This document shows, one piece after another, positions 38,755 through 46,901 of a stretch of 64,000 bases of DNA (position 1 is its first letter; every line of letters starts with the position of its first letter). The stretch is from a virus. Below the pieces are notes generated by a model. It was not told the origin of the DNA. It saw only the letters and a list, made by a program, of their open reading frames with translations, and did no database searches. The stretch lies in IMG/VR virus record IMGVR_UViG_3300046810_000101, positions 1-64,000 of that record; one strand, 5' to 3'. The position numbers and the translations under genes were made by a program.

Positions 38755-39558
38755 ATGACTGACAAAACTATTGGCGCTGAGCTTCTAAATACTGATGAAG
38801 TGAAGGCGCTGTTCGAAAGTGTTGGTGCCCCGGCAGATAAGATTGACGACTTCGTAGAAGTTTTCAATGCTGCGGTAGCTGCACAAACCAAAGCCGGTGT
38901 TGACTCGCTGGTAGAGGCAAAAGTTACAGAGCTGGAAGCCAAAGCCCTTGAACACACCAACTTCCTAAACGAAAAGGCCGAAGAATATAAAGTTCTGGTC
39001 AAAGAAGAAATGGAAGCCAAAGTTGACGCCTATGTTAAACATTTTGCCGAAGAATTCGTCGCTGACAATAAGCCAGTGGTTGAATCCAACGTTAAGGCAG
39101 CCCTGTTTAGCTCTCTGATGGCAGAACTGATCGGTGTTTTCGAAAACCATAACATCAAACTGTCCGATGAACAAAAAGACGTTCTGAGTATCGCAGAAGC
39201 AGAACTTGTATCTGTTAAAGAAACTCTAGCCGAATCTCAAGCCAAAGTCATCGAACTGAGCAAGACTATCAGTGAAAGTAAGAAAGCAGAAATCCTTGAT
39301 GCTGCTGTTGCCGACATGACCGAATCGCAAGCCGAAAAAGTTCGCGAATTAGCATCGGATCTGATTTTCAGTGAAGCCTATGAAGCAAAAGTTAAACGCA
39401 TTGTAGAAGCCATTGCAAGCAAACCAGCCGCACCCGCTGCCGACAAGACCGACGTAGTTACCGAAAGTGCTCCGCTTGTTGATGAAAAGCCTGCTGTTAG
39501 TTCGCATATGCAGTCGTATCTAGATGCCGCTAAAGGCCAATCGCGCCGTCTAGCGTAA
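38755..39558 (+). CDS. 22: Prohead scaffold gp22
   Basis: This 267-residue protein (T4 gp22 is 269) forms the core around which gp23 assembles. It is almost wholly helical with Glu/Lys/Ala-rich heptads (VTELEAKALEHTNFLNEKAE, AESQAKVIELSKTISESKKA), as expected of a scaffold. It ends in a basic segment QSRRLA. It precedes the major capsid gene as in T4 and is followed by a strong terminator. Confidence 0.93.
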   Translation: MTDKTIGAELLNTDEVKALFESVGAPADKIDDFVEVFNAAVAAQTKAGVDSLVEAKVTELEAKALEHTNFLNEKAEEYKVLVKEEMEAKVDAYVKHFAEEFVADNKPVVESNVKAALFSSLMAELIGVFENHNIKLSDEQKDVLSIAEAELVSVKETLAESQAKVIELSKTISESKKAEILDAAVADMTESQAEKVRELASDLIFSEAYEAKVKRIVEAIASKPAAPAADKTDVVTESAPLVDEKPAVSSHMQSYLDAAKGQSRRLA

Positions 39559-39567
39559 ATAATAGCG

Positions 39568-39603
39568 AAAAAGTGATTTATTTTCAAAATAAATCACTTT
39601 TTT
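39568..39603 (+). terminator. Strong terminator before gp23
   Basis: A near-perfect 17-bp A/T-rich inverted repeat (arms AAAAAGTGATTTATTTT and its complement) with a two-base loop and flanking T run. It isolates gp23 transcription from upstream genes. Confidence 0.9.
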
Positions 39604-39625
39604 ACGAAAATTTGAATTTGATCGA

Positions 39626-39633
39626 TATAAATA
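39626..39633 (+). promoter_or_regulatory. Late promoter for gp23
   Basis: GATATAAATACAT with a perfect TATAAATA, 54 bases upstream of the major capsid gene and just after the terminator. This gives gp23 its own strong late promoter. Confidence 0.88.
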
Positions 39634-39687
39634 CATATATCAGAAACATTTTAAACCTTTTTAACAATTTCCATTCTGGAGAATAGA

Positions 39688-41199
39688 ATGACTGCTCTTA
39701 CTGACAAGTGGCAAGCCCTTCTGGAAGACAAAGAACTGCCTGCAATTGCTACCGCTAAAAAATCGGAAATCATTGCAACAATCCTTGAGAACCAAGAAAA
39801 AGACTTGCGCGAATCTGGTCAACTGACCGAAGCCCAAGTACAGGGTGATTATACTGGTGGTGCAAGTGGCGTAGCTGCTGGTACAACTAGTGGTGGTATC
39901 GTGGGTACAGCTCCTGTAGTTATGGGTCTGGTACGCCGTGTTATGCCACAACTGATGGCTTTCGAAACAGTTGGTGTACAACCGCTGAATCAACCATCGG
40001 GCCAAGTTTTCTACCTTCGTTCCGTTTACGGTTCGAACCCACGCGCTTCCGGCTTCACCGAAGCTTTCGCTCCGCAAAAAGCACCAATCGCTGGTTGGTC
40101 TGGTTCGCTGGGTGATGGTTCGGGTATTGGCGCACTGCAAATTCCTAACGCCGTAGCTTATGTTGCCGCTGCTGTTATTGTTCCGAACGACTTCGTGAAG
40201 TTCACCGGTGCAAACAACTCTACCGAATACATGCAGTTCGTTGGCGTTGCTAACCGTACTGTTGGTTCTGATGCTGCTGCTGATTTCCAAGCTGCTGTAG
40301 TTGCTAACCTGCTTGTTCCAGTTGGTTCGGGTCTTCTGACTTCGATTGCTGAAACAATGGAAAACTTCAACGGTACTTCGGGTAACCCATACGCTGAAAT
40401 GTCGTTCCGTATCGACAAACAAACTGTAACTGCAAAATCTCGTCAACTGAAAGCTCAATACTCTATTGAACTTGCACAAGACCTGCGCGCCGTTCACGGT
40501 CTGGATGCTGACGCTGAGCTGTACGGTATTCTGGCACAAGAAATTCTGGTCGAAATCAACCGCGAAACAGTTAACACCGTTCTGACCCAAGCCCAAACTG
40601 GTGCTGCTGGTATGACCGCTGGTACTACTGTTGCTGGTACTTTCAACTTGGCAGATGCTAACGACGTTAAAAACGCTCGTTGGGCTGGTGAAGCTTACAA
40701 GGCTCTGTTAATCCAGATCGAAAAAGAAGCAAACGAAATCGGTCGTCAGACTGGACGTGGCAACGGTAACTTCATTATCGCTTCCCGTAACGTTGTTTCC
40801 GCTCTGGCAATGACTGATTCCCTAGTTAGCTGGGGCCAACAAGGTCTGCAAAACGGTACTCTGCAAACTGACACAAACAACAGTGTTTTCGCTGGTGTTC
40901 TAGGTGGTCGTTTCAAAGTGTTCATCGATCAGTACGCTCAATTCGATTACTTCGTAGTTGGATACAAAGGCCAAACTGAAATGGACGCTGGTGTTTACTA
41001 CAGCCCATACGTTCCGCTGACTACTCTGCGTGGACAAAACCCTGCGAACATGCAGCCGGTTATGGCTCTGAAAACTCGTTACGCCATGTCGGTTAACCCG
41101 TTTGCTCTGCCGCAAGAAGCACAAATCATCGACGGTTCGCCTCTGCGCACCATCGGTAAGAACCCATACTACCGCCGTGTACTGGTAAAAGGTCTGTAA
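39688..41199 (+). CDS. 23: Major capsid protein gp23
   Basis: This 503-residue capsid subunit (T4 gp23 is 521) has a removable N-terminal region and an HK97-like core. Typical motifs are VMGLVRRVMPQLMAFETVGV and QPLNQPSGQVFYLRSVYG, SFRIDKQTVTAKSRQLKAQY and SIELAQDLRAVHGLDADAEL, and GNFIIASRNVVSALAM. A gp21 cleavage site would be expected near residues 40-60, where acidic segments such as QLTEAQVQGDY occur. GGAG lies 7 bases before the ATG. Confidence 0.98.
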   Translation: MTALTDKWQALLEDKELPAIATAKKSEIIATILENQEKDLRESGQLTEAQVQGDYTGGASGVAAGTTSGGIVGTAPVVMGLVRRVMPQLMAFETVGVQPLNQPSGQVFYLRSVYGSNPRASGFTEAFAPQKAPIAGWSGSLGDGSGIGALQIPNAVAYVAAAVIVPNDFVKFTGANNSTEYMQFVGVANRTVGSDAAADFQAAVVANLLVPVGSGLLTSIAETMENFNGTSGNPYAEMSFRIDKQTVTAKSRQLKAQYSIELAQDLRAVHGLDADAELYGILAQEILVEINRETVNTVLTQAQTGAAGMTAGTTVAGTFNLADANDVKNARWAGEAYKALLIQIEKEANEIGRQTGRGNGNFIIASRNVVSALAMTDSLVSWGQQGLQNGTLQTDTNNSVFAGVLGGRFKVFIDQYAQFDYFVVGYKGQTEMDAGVYYSPYVPLTTLRGQNPANMQPVMALKTRYAMSVNPFALPQEAQIIDGSPLRTIGKNPYYRRVLVKGL

Positions 41200-41228
41200 T
41201 AGATCGTTTACCGGGTTCAAAACAAATC

Positions 41229-41256
41229 AAGGGAGTCCGAAAGGGCTCCCTTTTTT
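41229..41256 (+). terminator. Intrinsic terminator after gp23
   Basis: AAGGGAG and CTCCCTT arms around TCCGAAAGGG with a run of six T. It closes the late structural region. Confidence 0.9.
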
Positions 41257-41273
41257 ATTGCCTAAAATTTCGG

Positions 41274-41301
41274 TTGACACCCATTCTGTTTCGGGTATGA
41301 T
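41274..41301 (+). promoter_or_regulatory. Sigma70-type early promoter
   Basis: TTGACA, a 16-base spacer and TATGAT form a near-consensus host promoter, 30 bases upstream of the gene at 41332. It lies immediately after the gp23 terminator, so the following three small genes are probably expressed early. Confidence 0.88.
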
Positions 41302-41331
41302 GGCGGCATTCAGAACAGAACGGTGATTCAG

Positions 41332-41604
41332 ATGAAATTGTCAGAAGCGTTGGAATTGTGTATCGAAAAAGGGTATTACGGCACTCAAGGTTCTCGGTTC
41401 ATGTGCCATGCATTAACGGAAGCTGGTCAGGACGAACATGAATCGGCTGTTATGGCGATGGTCAACTCCATCAATCCCGCTGGCTTTGCACTGGCGTCTG
41501 CATTAAAACTTGATGGTAAGGGGTTGTCTTCGATGGACATTTTCGACATCTGCAAAGCCCATTACATCAAATGGATTGCCGAACTGAAAGAACAGGGGCT
41601 GTAA
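41332..41604 (+). CDS. Early small protein of unknown function
   Basis: I do not recognise this 90-residue acidic protein. It begins MKLSEALELCIEKGYYGTQG and has three Cys residues and several helices. The ATG at 41332 is favoured over a GTG 9 bases upstream. It is the first gene behind a strong sigma70-type promoter, so it is made early after infection, as many host-takeover proteins are. Confidence 0.6.
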   Translation: MKLSEALELCIEKGYYGTQGSRFMCHALTEAGQDEHESAVMAMVNSINPAGFALASALKLDGKGLSSMDIFDICKAHYIKWIAELKEQGL

Positions 41605-41607
41605 TTC

Positions 41608-41949
41608 ATGAAAACTGTTTGGGGAACGCTGCAATCCATCAAAACCGATGGTCCTGCTGAAAAATATTACGGGATCTGTTCGAACTTCGAGAATTTGTGT
41701 GCAACGTGGTCGAATGTTTGGGATGATAACTACGCGGCGTGTTTCAAAGCGTGGGATGAATTTAGCGGTAGTATCTACTACCCGATCCCCGGATTTGAAG
41801 ACCGACCACCGAATGAAGCGTTCGATATTGCTTCCGGCGATATCATGTGGGACCGGGACCATGAATACGGAGCTGCCCGATGGAGATTGTTGGATCATTG
41901 CATCGAATGGTTCAAGAACTTCGAAACCAATCCACAACCAATGGTGTAA
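41608..41949 (+). CDS. Early small protein of unknown function
   Basis: This 113-residue acidic protein is rich in Trp, Tyr, Phe and Asp and has no recognised domain. Its segments include YYGICSNFENLCATWSNVWD and GAARWRLLDHCIEWFKNFE, similar in style to small phage proteins of unknown role. It is the second gene of the early unit, three bases after the first, and is followed one base later by the third. Confidence 0.6.
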   Translation: MKTVWGTLQSIKTDGPAEKYYGICSNFENLCATWSNVWDDNYAACFKAWDEFSGSIYYPIPGFEDRPPNEAFDIASGDIMWDRDHEYGAARWRLLDHCIEWFKNFETNPQPMV

Positions 41950-41950
41950 A

Positions 41951-42184
41951 ATGACAACGGAAATGGAAGAACTGTTCAAACGCTATCCACAATGTATGTC
42001 GGAGCTGCGATATAATATCATGGCTAACGATCTGGAATACGCCGACAGTTACAGGATGTGTTTCATTGATGATGCATACCAGAAAGTAGATTACGACAAC
42101 GCGATTAGCTGTTGTGGAACCTTCGAATTCCGTATGCAGGTAGATGGTCGCGAAGTGCTTGTAGGTTGCAACTACGGACATTGA
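41951..42184 (+). CDS. Early small protein of unknown function
   Basis: This 77-residue acidic protein has Cys pairs (AISCCGTF, VGCNYGH) and no recognised family. The ATG at 41951 follows the previous stop by one base. It is the last gene of the early unit before a bidirectional terminator. Confidence 0.55.
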   Translation: MTTEMEELFKRYPQCMSELRYNIMANDLEYADSYRMCFIDDAYQKVDYDNAISCCGTFEFRMQVDGREVLVGCNYGH

Positions 42185-42190
42185 GACAAT

Positions 42191-42219
42191 AAAAAAGGGA
42201 GCCATTTGGCTCCCTTTCT
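42191..42219. terminator. Bidirectional terminator
   Basis: AAAAAAGGGAGCC and GGCTCCCTTTCTTTTT pair around ATTT, with A and T runs on both sides. It lies between convergent genes and can stop transcripts from both. Confidence 0.85.
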
Positions 42220-42221
42220 TT

Positions 42222-42488
42222 TTAGAAATTCACTAATTGCCAATCATCGGCAAGAATATCTGTTTGTGCTGCGGTCCAAACTGCGCATTTGCCATCGGCT
42301 GTACGCATATCAATGTGTGGACAGTAATCAATCTCTGTGCCTTCCGGGAACAATCCCAATAGAGGCGCACGACTTACGGTAAATTTTGATCCTGAAACTA
42401 AATACAGGAACATTCCTTTACCATTCCAACCTGCTCGGCAGACTCTGGCACCGGCTTTCAATGCCGATAGTGCTTCACCAAAATTCAT
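42222..42488 (-). CDS. Tad2-like anti-Thoeris protein (DUF2829 family)
   Basis: This 88-residue protein matches the small Tad2/DUF2829 family, whose characterised members bind and sequester the cyclic ADP-ribose signal made by the Thoeris ThsB sensor, blocking ThsA. The family pattern is clear: MNFGEALSALKAGARVCRAG, WNGKGMFLYLV, then CPHIDMRTADGKCAVWTAAQ and TDILADDWQLV. Length and motif order are complete. It overlaps the upstream gene by one base (TAATG). The in vivo target is inferred from the family; not every DUF2829 protein has been shown to inhibit Thoeris. Confidence 0.85.
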   Translation of the reverse strand: MNFGEALSALKAGARVCRAGWNGKGMFLYLVSGSKFTVSRAPLLGLFPEGTEIDYCPHIDMRTADGKCAVWTAAQTDILADDWQLVNF

Positions 42489-43024
42489 TATTTGGCTTCC
42501 GCGAATCTAGAACTGGATTGGCAACGAACTTTTACAGTTCCGTTGATGTCTTGCCAGTAATGAATCGATTTCAGTCCGGCTTGCACATGGGCTGGGTGGT
42601 CTTTGATGCTGTGTTGCCAGCCTACAATTTGAACCAACTCGAACACAGCTTTCGGGCATGGAATATGACCAGTCTGTGCATCACCAACCATCGTCGGCAC
42701 TAGGATCGGTTTGTAGTCATCAACGATGGTCAACCCAAATTTGGCTTCGAAATCATCTTGTTCAACCACAACTACTGGCTCTGGGGCTTCGTCAGCTTCG
42801 ATTACAGGGGTTTTAGCCGGTGTATTGCTAACGTCGCCTAGGTCTTCGCCATCCGCGTCAACAGAGAGCGTTACAGGGGCTTTGGAAACAGGCTCTAGAT
42901 CGGTAACGACCTTTTCACCATCGATTACTTCGACTTTCGCCAGTTCTTGGGTTTGTGCTTGAGCGGCTAGGACTGCCTTTTCGGCATTCGACTTGCGGCC
43001 AGCTTTTTTGGTTTGGGTGGTCAT
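42488..43024 (-). CDS. Unknown protein upstream of Tad2
   Basis: I do not recognise this 178-residue protein. A basic start (TKKAGRKSNAEKAV, with an AT-hook-like GRK) leads to a long acidic, low-complexity middle (40-95). An ordered C-terminal part follows at about 100-178 with IPCPKAVFELVQIVGWQHSI and SIHYWQDINGTVKVRCQSSS. GGAG lies 6 bases before ATG. It forms a two-gene unit with the Tad2-like gene and could be related to counter-defence by association only. Confidence 0.55.
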   Translation of the reverse strand: MTTQTKKAGRKSNAEKAVLAAQAQTQELAKVEVIDGEKVVTDLEPVSKAPVTLSVDADGEDLGDVSNTPAKTPVIEADEAPEPVVVVEQDDFEAKFGLTIVDDYKPILVPTMVGDAQTGHIPCPKAVFELVQIVGWQHSIKDHPAHVQAGLKSIHYWQDINGTVKVRCQSSSRFAEAK

Positions 43025-43033
43025 TCAAGACTC

Positions 43034-43041
43034 CATAAATA
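43034..43041 (+). promoter_or_regulatory. Possible late promoter for homing endonuclease
   Basis: CATAAATA, one base off consensus, lies 33 bases before the GIY-YIG gene. T4 homing endonucleases are often restricted to late expression; this would fit, but the site may be chance. Confidence 0.4.
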
Positions 43042-43073
43042 AAGGATATTAACAACCATATTTAGTGCCCCAA

Positions 43074-43697
43074 ATGACTGCTGGAATTTATCGGATTCAA
43101 AACCTTATCGACGGGAAGATGTATATAGGAAGCTCGAAGGATATGGAATTTCGTCGTAAAGAGCATTTCCGGTACTTGGCTGGTGGATATCATGCCAATC
43201 AAAAGCTGCAATCGGCATTCAATAAATATGGGCGTTCATGTTTCTCATTTCATTTCCTAGAAGAATATGAGGGTGATACACCCGGCTTGTTGGAGCTTGA
43301 ACAGTCCTACCTAGACAAACTTGATTTCAGATCGAATTACAACATCGCATTGATAGCCGGTGCCCCAATGGCAGGACTACGCCATACAGACGATGCTAAA
43401 TATCGTATGTCGGTTAACACCAGCGGCGAAAAGAATCCAATGTTTGGTGTTCCGTCTCCGATGGCCGGTAAAAACCATACCGAAGAAGTCAAACAGAAAA
43501 TCTCAGACCACCATACCGGTTCTGGCAATCCAATGTTTGGAAAATCTGGGGCATTAAGTCCGACCAGCAAGAAAGTTATTGTGGACGGTATTCAATATGA
43601 TTCCTTAACCCTAGCCGGTCAATCGCTGGGTGTAACACGGAAAGTCGTTGAATACCGTATTAAATCTGAGAAATACCAAGGCTACCGTTATGCATGA
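43074..43697 (+). CDS. GIY-YIG homing endonuclease (Seg-like)
   Basis: This 207-residue free-standing homing endonuclease resembles T4 Seg proteins. GIY at residues 4-6 and YIG at 17-19 (GKMYIGSSKD) start the nuclease domain, followed by a basic RRKEHFRYL helix. Two NUMOD3-type DNA-binding repeats follow (GEKNPMFGVPSPMAGKNHTE; GSGNPMFGKSG), and a C-terminal helix-turn-helix module (TLAGQSLGVTRKVVEYRIKS). It overlaps uvsW by 8 bases, so uvsW begins inside it. Such genes spread by cutting nearby DNA in related phages. Confidence 0.93.
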   Translation: MTAGIYRIQNLIDGKMYIGSSKDMEFRRKEHFRYLAGGYHANQKLQSAFNKYGRSCFSFHFLEEYEGDTPGLLELEQSYLDKLDFRSNYNIALIAGAPMAGLRHTDDAKYRMSVNTSGEKNPMFGVPSPMAGKNHTEEVKQKISDHHTGSGNPMFGKSGALSPTSKKVIVDGIQYDSLTLAGQSLGVTRKVVEYRIKSEKYQGYRYA

Positions 43698-45162
43698 TAT
43701 CACAATCAAAGAATTTAATCAGTCGTTCATATCTGTAACGGGTGACCCATCGGTTCGCTATGATCTAGCAGACCGATTCAAGTTTCATGTTGAAGGCTCC
43801 CAGTTCTCACCCAAGGTGCGCTACGGCGTGTGGGATGGTTTCATTCGGCTTTATAACATTCAAACCCAGTTGCTGCCAAAGGGTCTGTTCATCGAACTGC
43901 TGAAATATTGCAAACAGGAACAGTATTCAGTTAAGTGCGATCCATCCTTGATCCCTCAGAAAATCCAGAAACAGGATTTCGATGAATGGTTGGCAACCAA
44001 AAAGATTTACGCGAAAGGCAATCTGATCAAACCACACTGGTATCAGTACGATACAGTATTGCACGCATTGAACAACCAACGCGGTCTGTTGAAACTTCCG
44101 ACATCTGCTGGTAAGTCCCTGATCATTGCTCTATTGACTCGCTGGGAATATGAGGGTGAAGGCCGAGTGCTGATTCTGGTTCCGACCGATGTTCTAAGAC
44201 AGCAAATGAACGAGGATTTGATTGAATACGGTCTGTTTACTCAAGACGAAATTCAAGTTCTAGATCCGAAGACCAAGAAAGGCCCATCGAGAAAGGTCGT
44301 TATCACCACATGGCAAACCGCTGCAAAGCAACCTGCTGAATGGATGCAACAGTTCACAATGCTGTTGAACGATGAAGTCCACCTTGCAACAGGCCAATCC
44401 CTGCAAACCATCAACGAAAAGTTGACCAATGCGGAATACAAACTTGGTTTGACTGGTACTCTGAAAGATACCAAATGCCATATCATGCAATTGACTGGTT
44501 TGTTCGGTGAAGTATTTGCCCCGATCACAACCCGCCAGATGATTGATGAAGGTTCGGCCTCGGCTATCTCGGTTAACGGATTCATCCTGAAATTCTCGGA
44601 TGCTGATCGTCAAGCGGTTAAGAAGGCAACGTATCAAGAAGAAATTGATTTCATCATCAAACATGAAGGCCGGAACAAGTTCATCACGAATTTGGCCTGC
44701 CACTTCAAAGATGAAAACACCATTGTTCTGTTCAATCGGGTAGAACACGGTAAAGAGTTGTACAAACAGATTGTCAAGAAATTAGAAGGGACTGGACGGA
44801 AGGTCTATCTGATCTTTGGTGGTACTGCAAAGGACCATCGTACCGAAGCCAAGAAGAATCTAGAGAACGAGGTGGGATCGGTCGTAATTGCATCATACGG
44901 CGTTTTCTCTACAGGCGTGAGTATTAACAACCTGCACAACGCGATCTTTGCCCACCCGACAAAGAGTAAGATCATTTCCCTACAGAGTCTGGGAAGACTG
45001 CTGCGGAAACACATTTCGAAAGCCAAAGCCAGAATGTTTGACTTGGTAGACGATTTGTGCTGGAAGTCCCACAAAAACTATGCCTACGGTCATGGTGAAG
45101 AACGATTGAAGTTCTACGATGCCGAGGAACACGAACTACACATCAAAGAGGTCAAAGTTTGA
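43690..45162 (+). CDS. uvsW: Recombination helicase UvsW
   Basis: This 490-residue SF2 helicase (T4 UvsW is 502) drives branch migration and rewinds R-loops and stalled forks. An N-terminal ssDNA-binding-like domain (1-110) contains VRYGVWDGFIRLYN. The helicase core has Walker A LPTSAGKS (136-143), a DEVH box (LLNDEVHLATG), GLTGTLKD (motif III) and QSLGRLLRK near the end of the C-terminal RecA domain (motif VI). The ATG at 43690 lies inside the endonuclease end. Stop and next start overlap (TGATG). Confidence 0.95.
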   Translation: MHDITIKEFNQSFISVTGDPSVRYDLADRFKFHVEGSQFSPKVRYGVWDGFIRLYNIQTQLLPKGLFIELLKYCKQEQYSVKCDPSLIPQKIQKQDFDEWLATKKIYAKGNLIKPHWYQYDTVLHALNNQRGLLKLPTSAGKSLIIALLTRWEYEGEGRVLILVPTDVLRQQMNEDLIEYGLFTQDEIQVLDPKTKKGPSRKVVITTWQTAAKQPAEWMQQFTMLLNDEVHLATGQSLQTINEKLTNAEYKLGLTGTLKDTKCHIMQLTGLFGEVFAPITTRQMIDEGSASAISVNGFILKFSDADRQAVKKATYQEEIDFIIKHEGRNKFITNLACHFKDENTIVLFNRVEHGKELYKQIVKKLEGTGRKVYLIFGGTAKDHRTEAKKNLENEVGSVVIASYGVFSTGVSINNLHNAIFAHPTKSKIISLQSLGRLLRKHISKAKARMFDLVDDLCWKSHKNYAYGHGEERLKFYDAEEHELHIKEVKV

Positions 45163-45341
45163 TGGAAACATTTCTGGAGTATATCGGTGGGCAGACGCCT
45201 CCCGGTATGGACCAATGGGTTGCTTCAAATAAACAAGCGTTCGTAGATCAGCATGGTGATGAACACCAAGCCTTTCTATTGAGTGCCGCGTGGTCTTTGT
45301 ACAAGAAGATTTATCGCGACCCAGAAGTCAATTCGCAATAA
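45162..45341 (+). CDS. Small protein downstream of UvsW (UvsW.1 position)
   Basis: This 59-residue acidic protein follows uvsW with a TGATG overlap, the place of T4 uvsW.1. It has GMDQWVASNKQAFVDQHGDE and a helical C-terminus. No family beyond position can be claimed. Confidence 0.6.
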   Translation: METFLEYIGGQTPPGMDQWVASNKQAFVDQHGDEHQAFLLSAAWSLYKKIYRDPEVNSQ

Positions 45342-45345
45342 AACA

Positions 45346-45373
45346 AAAAGGGAGCCACTGGCTCCCTTTTTAT
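45346..45373. terminator. Bidirectional terminator
   Basis: AAAAAGGGAGCC and GGCTCCCTTTTT pair around ACT with flanking A and T runs, between convergent genes. Confidence 0.87.
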
Positions 45374-45642
45374 TAACTGATTGTTTTAGCCGCAAAATAC
45401 TGCGACAGCTTCCGTTGTAATGGGGTCCGGTCGTCGTCCGGCATCCACATATTAGGTTCTGGTTCCGGCTCAGGGTTTGATGCAACCCAGTCTTCCCACT
45501 GTTCTTTGGTAACGCCCTTGCCTGTAACCATCCCAGACACGTTGGAGCATCCCATACAGCCGCATGGACCACCGCCACACCAGCGATACCGCCACGACTC
45601 AGGCACTTCCATCATAATTTGATGAACTTGATCCTTATCCAT
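45373..45642 (-). CDS. Cys-rich small protein of unknown function
   Basis: This 89-residue protein has a cluster WCGGGPCGCMGCSN near residue 21, probably a metal-binding loop, then a helix and a Glu-Pro repeat (PEPEPEPN). I chose the ATG at 45642 because it overlaps the previous stop (TGATG). Function unknown. It is the last gene of the large minus-strand early block. Confidence 0.55.
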   Translation of the reverse strand: MDKDQVHQIMMEVPESWRYRWCGGGPCGCMGCSNVSGMVTGKGVTKEQWEDWVASNPEPEPEPNMWMPDDDRTPLQRKLSQYFAAKTIS

Positions 45643-45854
45643 CACAGGCACACCTTGCAGATAGGCAATTGATATGGATCAGCCGTTGCCGGGGTTACAG
45701 TGCCACACTCGGCACAGTATTTGTGTTTTGGGTATCTCAGGAAATAGTATTTGGTTCTGAGAATACAAACCCAAACACCATGTCCATCACAAATACCACA
45801 ATCGGCATTGCGGTTTTTAGCAAACCGCCACCACTTCCAGTCAAACGAATTCAT
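45642..45854 (-). CDS. Small zinc-ribbon protein
   Basis: This 70-residue protein has three Cys pairs, CGIC, CAEC and CKVC, in a zinc-ribbon-like arrangement, with basic and aromatic residues (FDWKWWRFAKNRN) before them. It could bind nucleic acid or protein. It overlaps the nucleotidyltransferase-like gene by 14 bases. Confidence 0.6.
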   Translation of the reverse strand: MNSFDWKWWRFAKNRNADCGICDGHGVWVCILRTKYYFLRYPKHKYCAECGTVTPATADPYQLPICKVCL

Positions 45855-46899
45855 TACGAAACGCCTTTAAGATCATTTGATTGATTTCACCCTGATCGGC
45901 ATTGATTATGACCCAATCAAAGTGTTCCTGATTTTCTGGTAGATAGAAACTGTTCTTGAATTCTGTTATGAATCCACCCAATTCCTTACCTTCCAGCCCG
46001 GTTAGATCGCGAACGATTTCACCATTGAATTTGGACTTTACCAGTTTCTTACGTTGCAGTCTAGCCAACGCATCAATATATTCTAGTTTCGCGTCTGGGA
46101 AAGATCCCCAAATGATCGGATGCCACCACGATTTGTCTTTCGGGAACTCAAATTGTTTGTCAACTTCCGGGTGTACCTTCAACCAATCCAGAAATGCGGT
46201 ATAGGTCGGACGCTTTTTGTCACGAACCCTAGCGGTATGGTTCCGGTTGTCGAGGTCATAGATCGCGGAATTAAACAAAGGGGTATCAATCGTGAACCTG
46301 AATATGTCTTCCATTGTATCAAATCCACGCTGGTACTTGGTATCGCTGTACCCTAGGAACTCGATAGCGGTCTTGAAATCTCTGGTTAGGATGATTGTAT
46401 CAAATAGATTATCACCATCCCGTAACGGCATCGTCAGGCCGTCATGACCGAACCGTAGACCCAGTTTATGGGCGATTCGTCCAATCAGGTTGCCAAGGTC
46501 GTTCCAAGAGTAGTATTCTACCGCGAAATCAAAATGGTCTTCCGGTGTATAGATCAGATCCGCCTGAAACACACCACCAGATTCAAGCGGTAGACCGAAA
46601 CTGGTCACCGGGCCATTTGGTTTGAATGGAATCGATGGTAGTTTGGAATGAAAATTATATGCCAAAAGCATTGACAAATCTTTGTCGGATACCTTACGAT
46701 GAAGCTCTCTAGGAACAACCACGTCGATATCACCGAAACTTGGTTTGTTTCGATACGCACGGATGACCTTTGCTTCCCCTTCAACACCGAAATGTTCTAG
46801 GAATCGATTCAGAACAAGGGATAGGTGTGACGCAATTGCATCATATTCATCCCGGTCTAATCGCTTAGCCCCGTATTCCTTTAGTGCATTGCCGCCCAT
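45841..46899 (-). CDS. Nucleotidyltransferase-like protein
   Basis: This 352-residue protein has a beta-strand GDIDVVV at about residues 56-62, the G-D-x-D metal pair of nucleotidyltransferase-fold enzymes, followed by a second acidic strand GGVFQADLIY near 108-117. The rest, with many aromatic and charged helices, is not recognised. The family includes tRNA- and protein-modifying enzymes and toxins, so the substrate cannot be stated. It sits two bases downstream of uvsY. Confidence 0.65.
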   Translation of the reverse strand: MGGNALKEYGAKRLDRDEYDAIASHLSLVLNRFLEHFGVEGEAKVIRAYRNKPSFGDIDVVVPRELHRKVSDKDLSMLLAYNFHSKLPSIPFKPNGPVTSFGLPLESGGVFQADLIYTPEDHFDFAVEYYSWNDLGNLIGRIAHKLGLRFGHDGLTMPLRDGDNLFDTIILTRDFKTAIEFLGYSDTKYQRGFDTMEDIFRFTIDTPLFNSAIYDLDNRNHTARVRDKKRPTYTAFLDWLKVHPEVDKQFEFPKDKSWWHPIIWGSFPDAKLEYIDALARLQRKKLVKSKFNGEIVRDLTGLEGKELGGFITEFKNSFYLPENQEHFDWVIINADQGEINQMILKAFRNEFV

Positions 46900-46901
46900 T
46901 A

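Noticed and set aside
39661-40596. 311-residue minus-strand frame opposite gp23
   Set aside because: Antisense to a certain capsid gene; its open state follows from gp23 codon bias.
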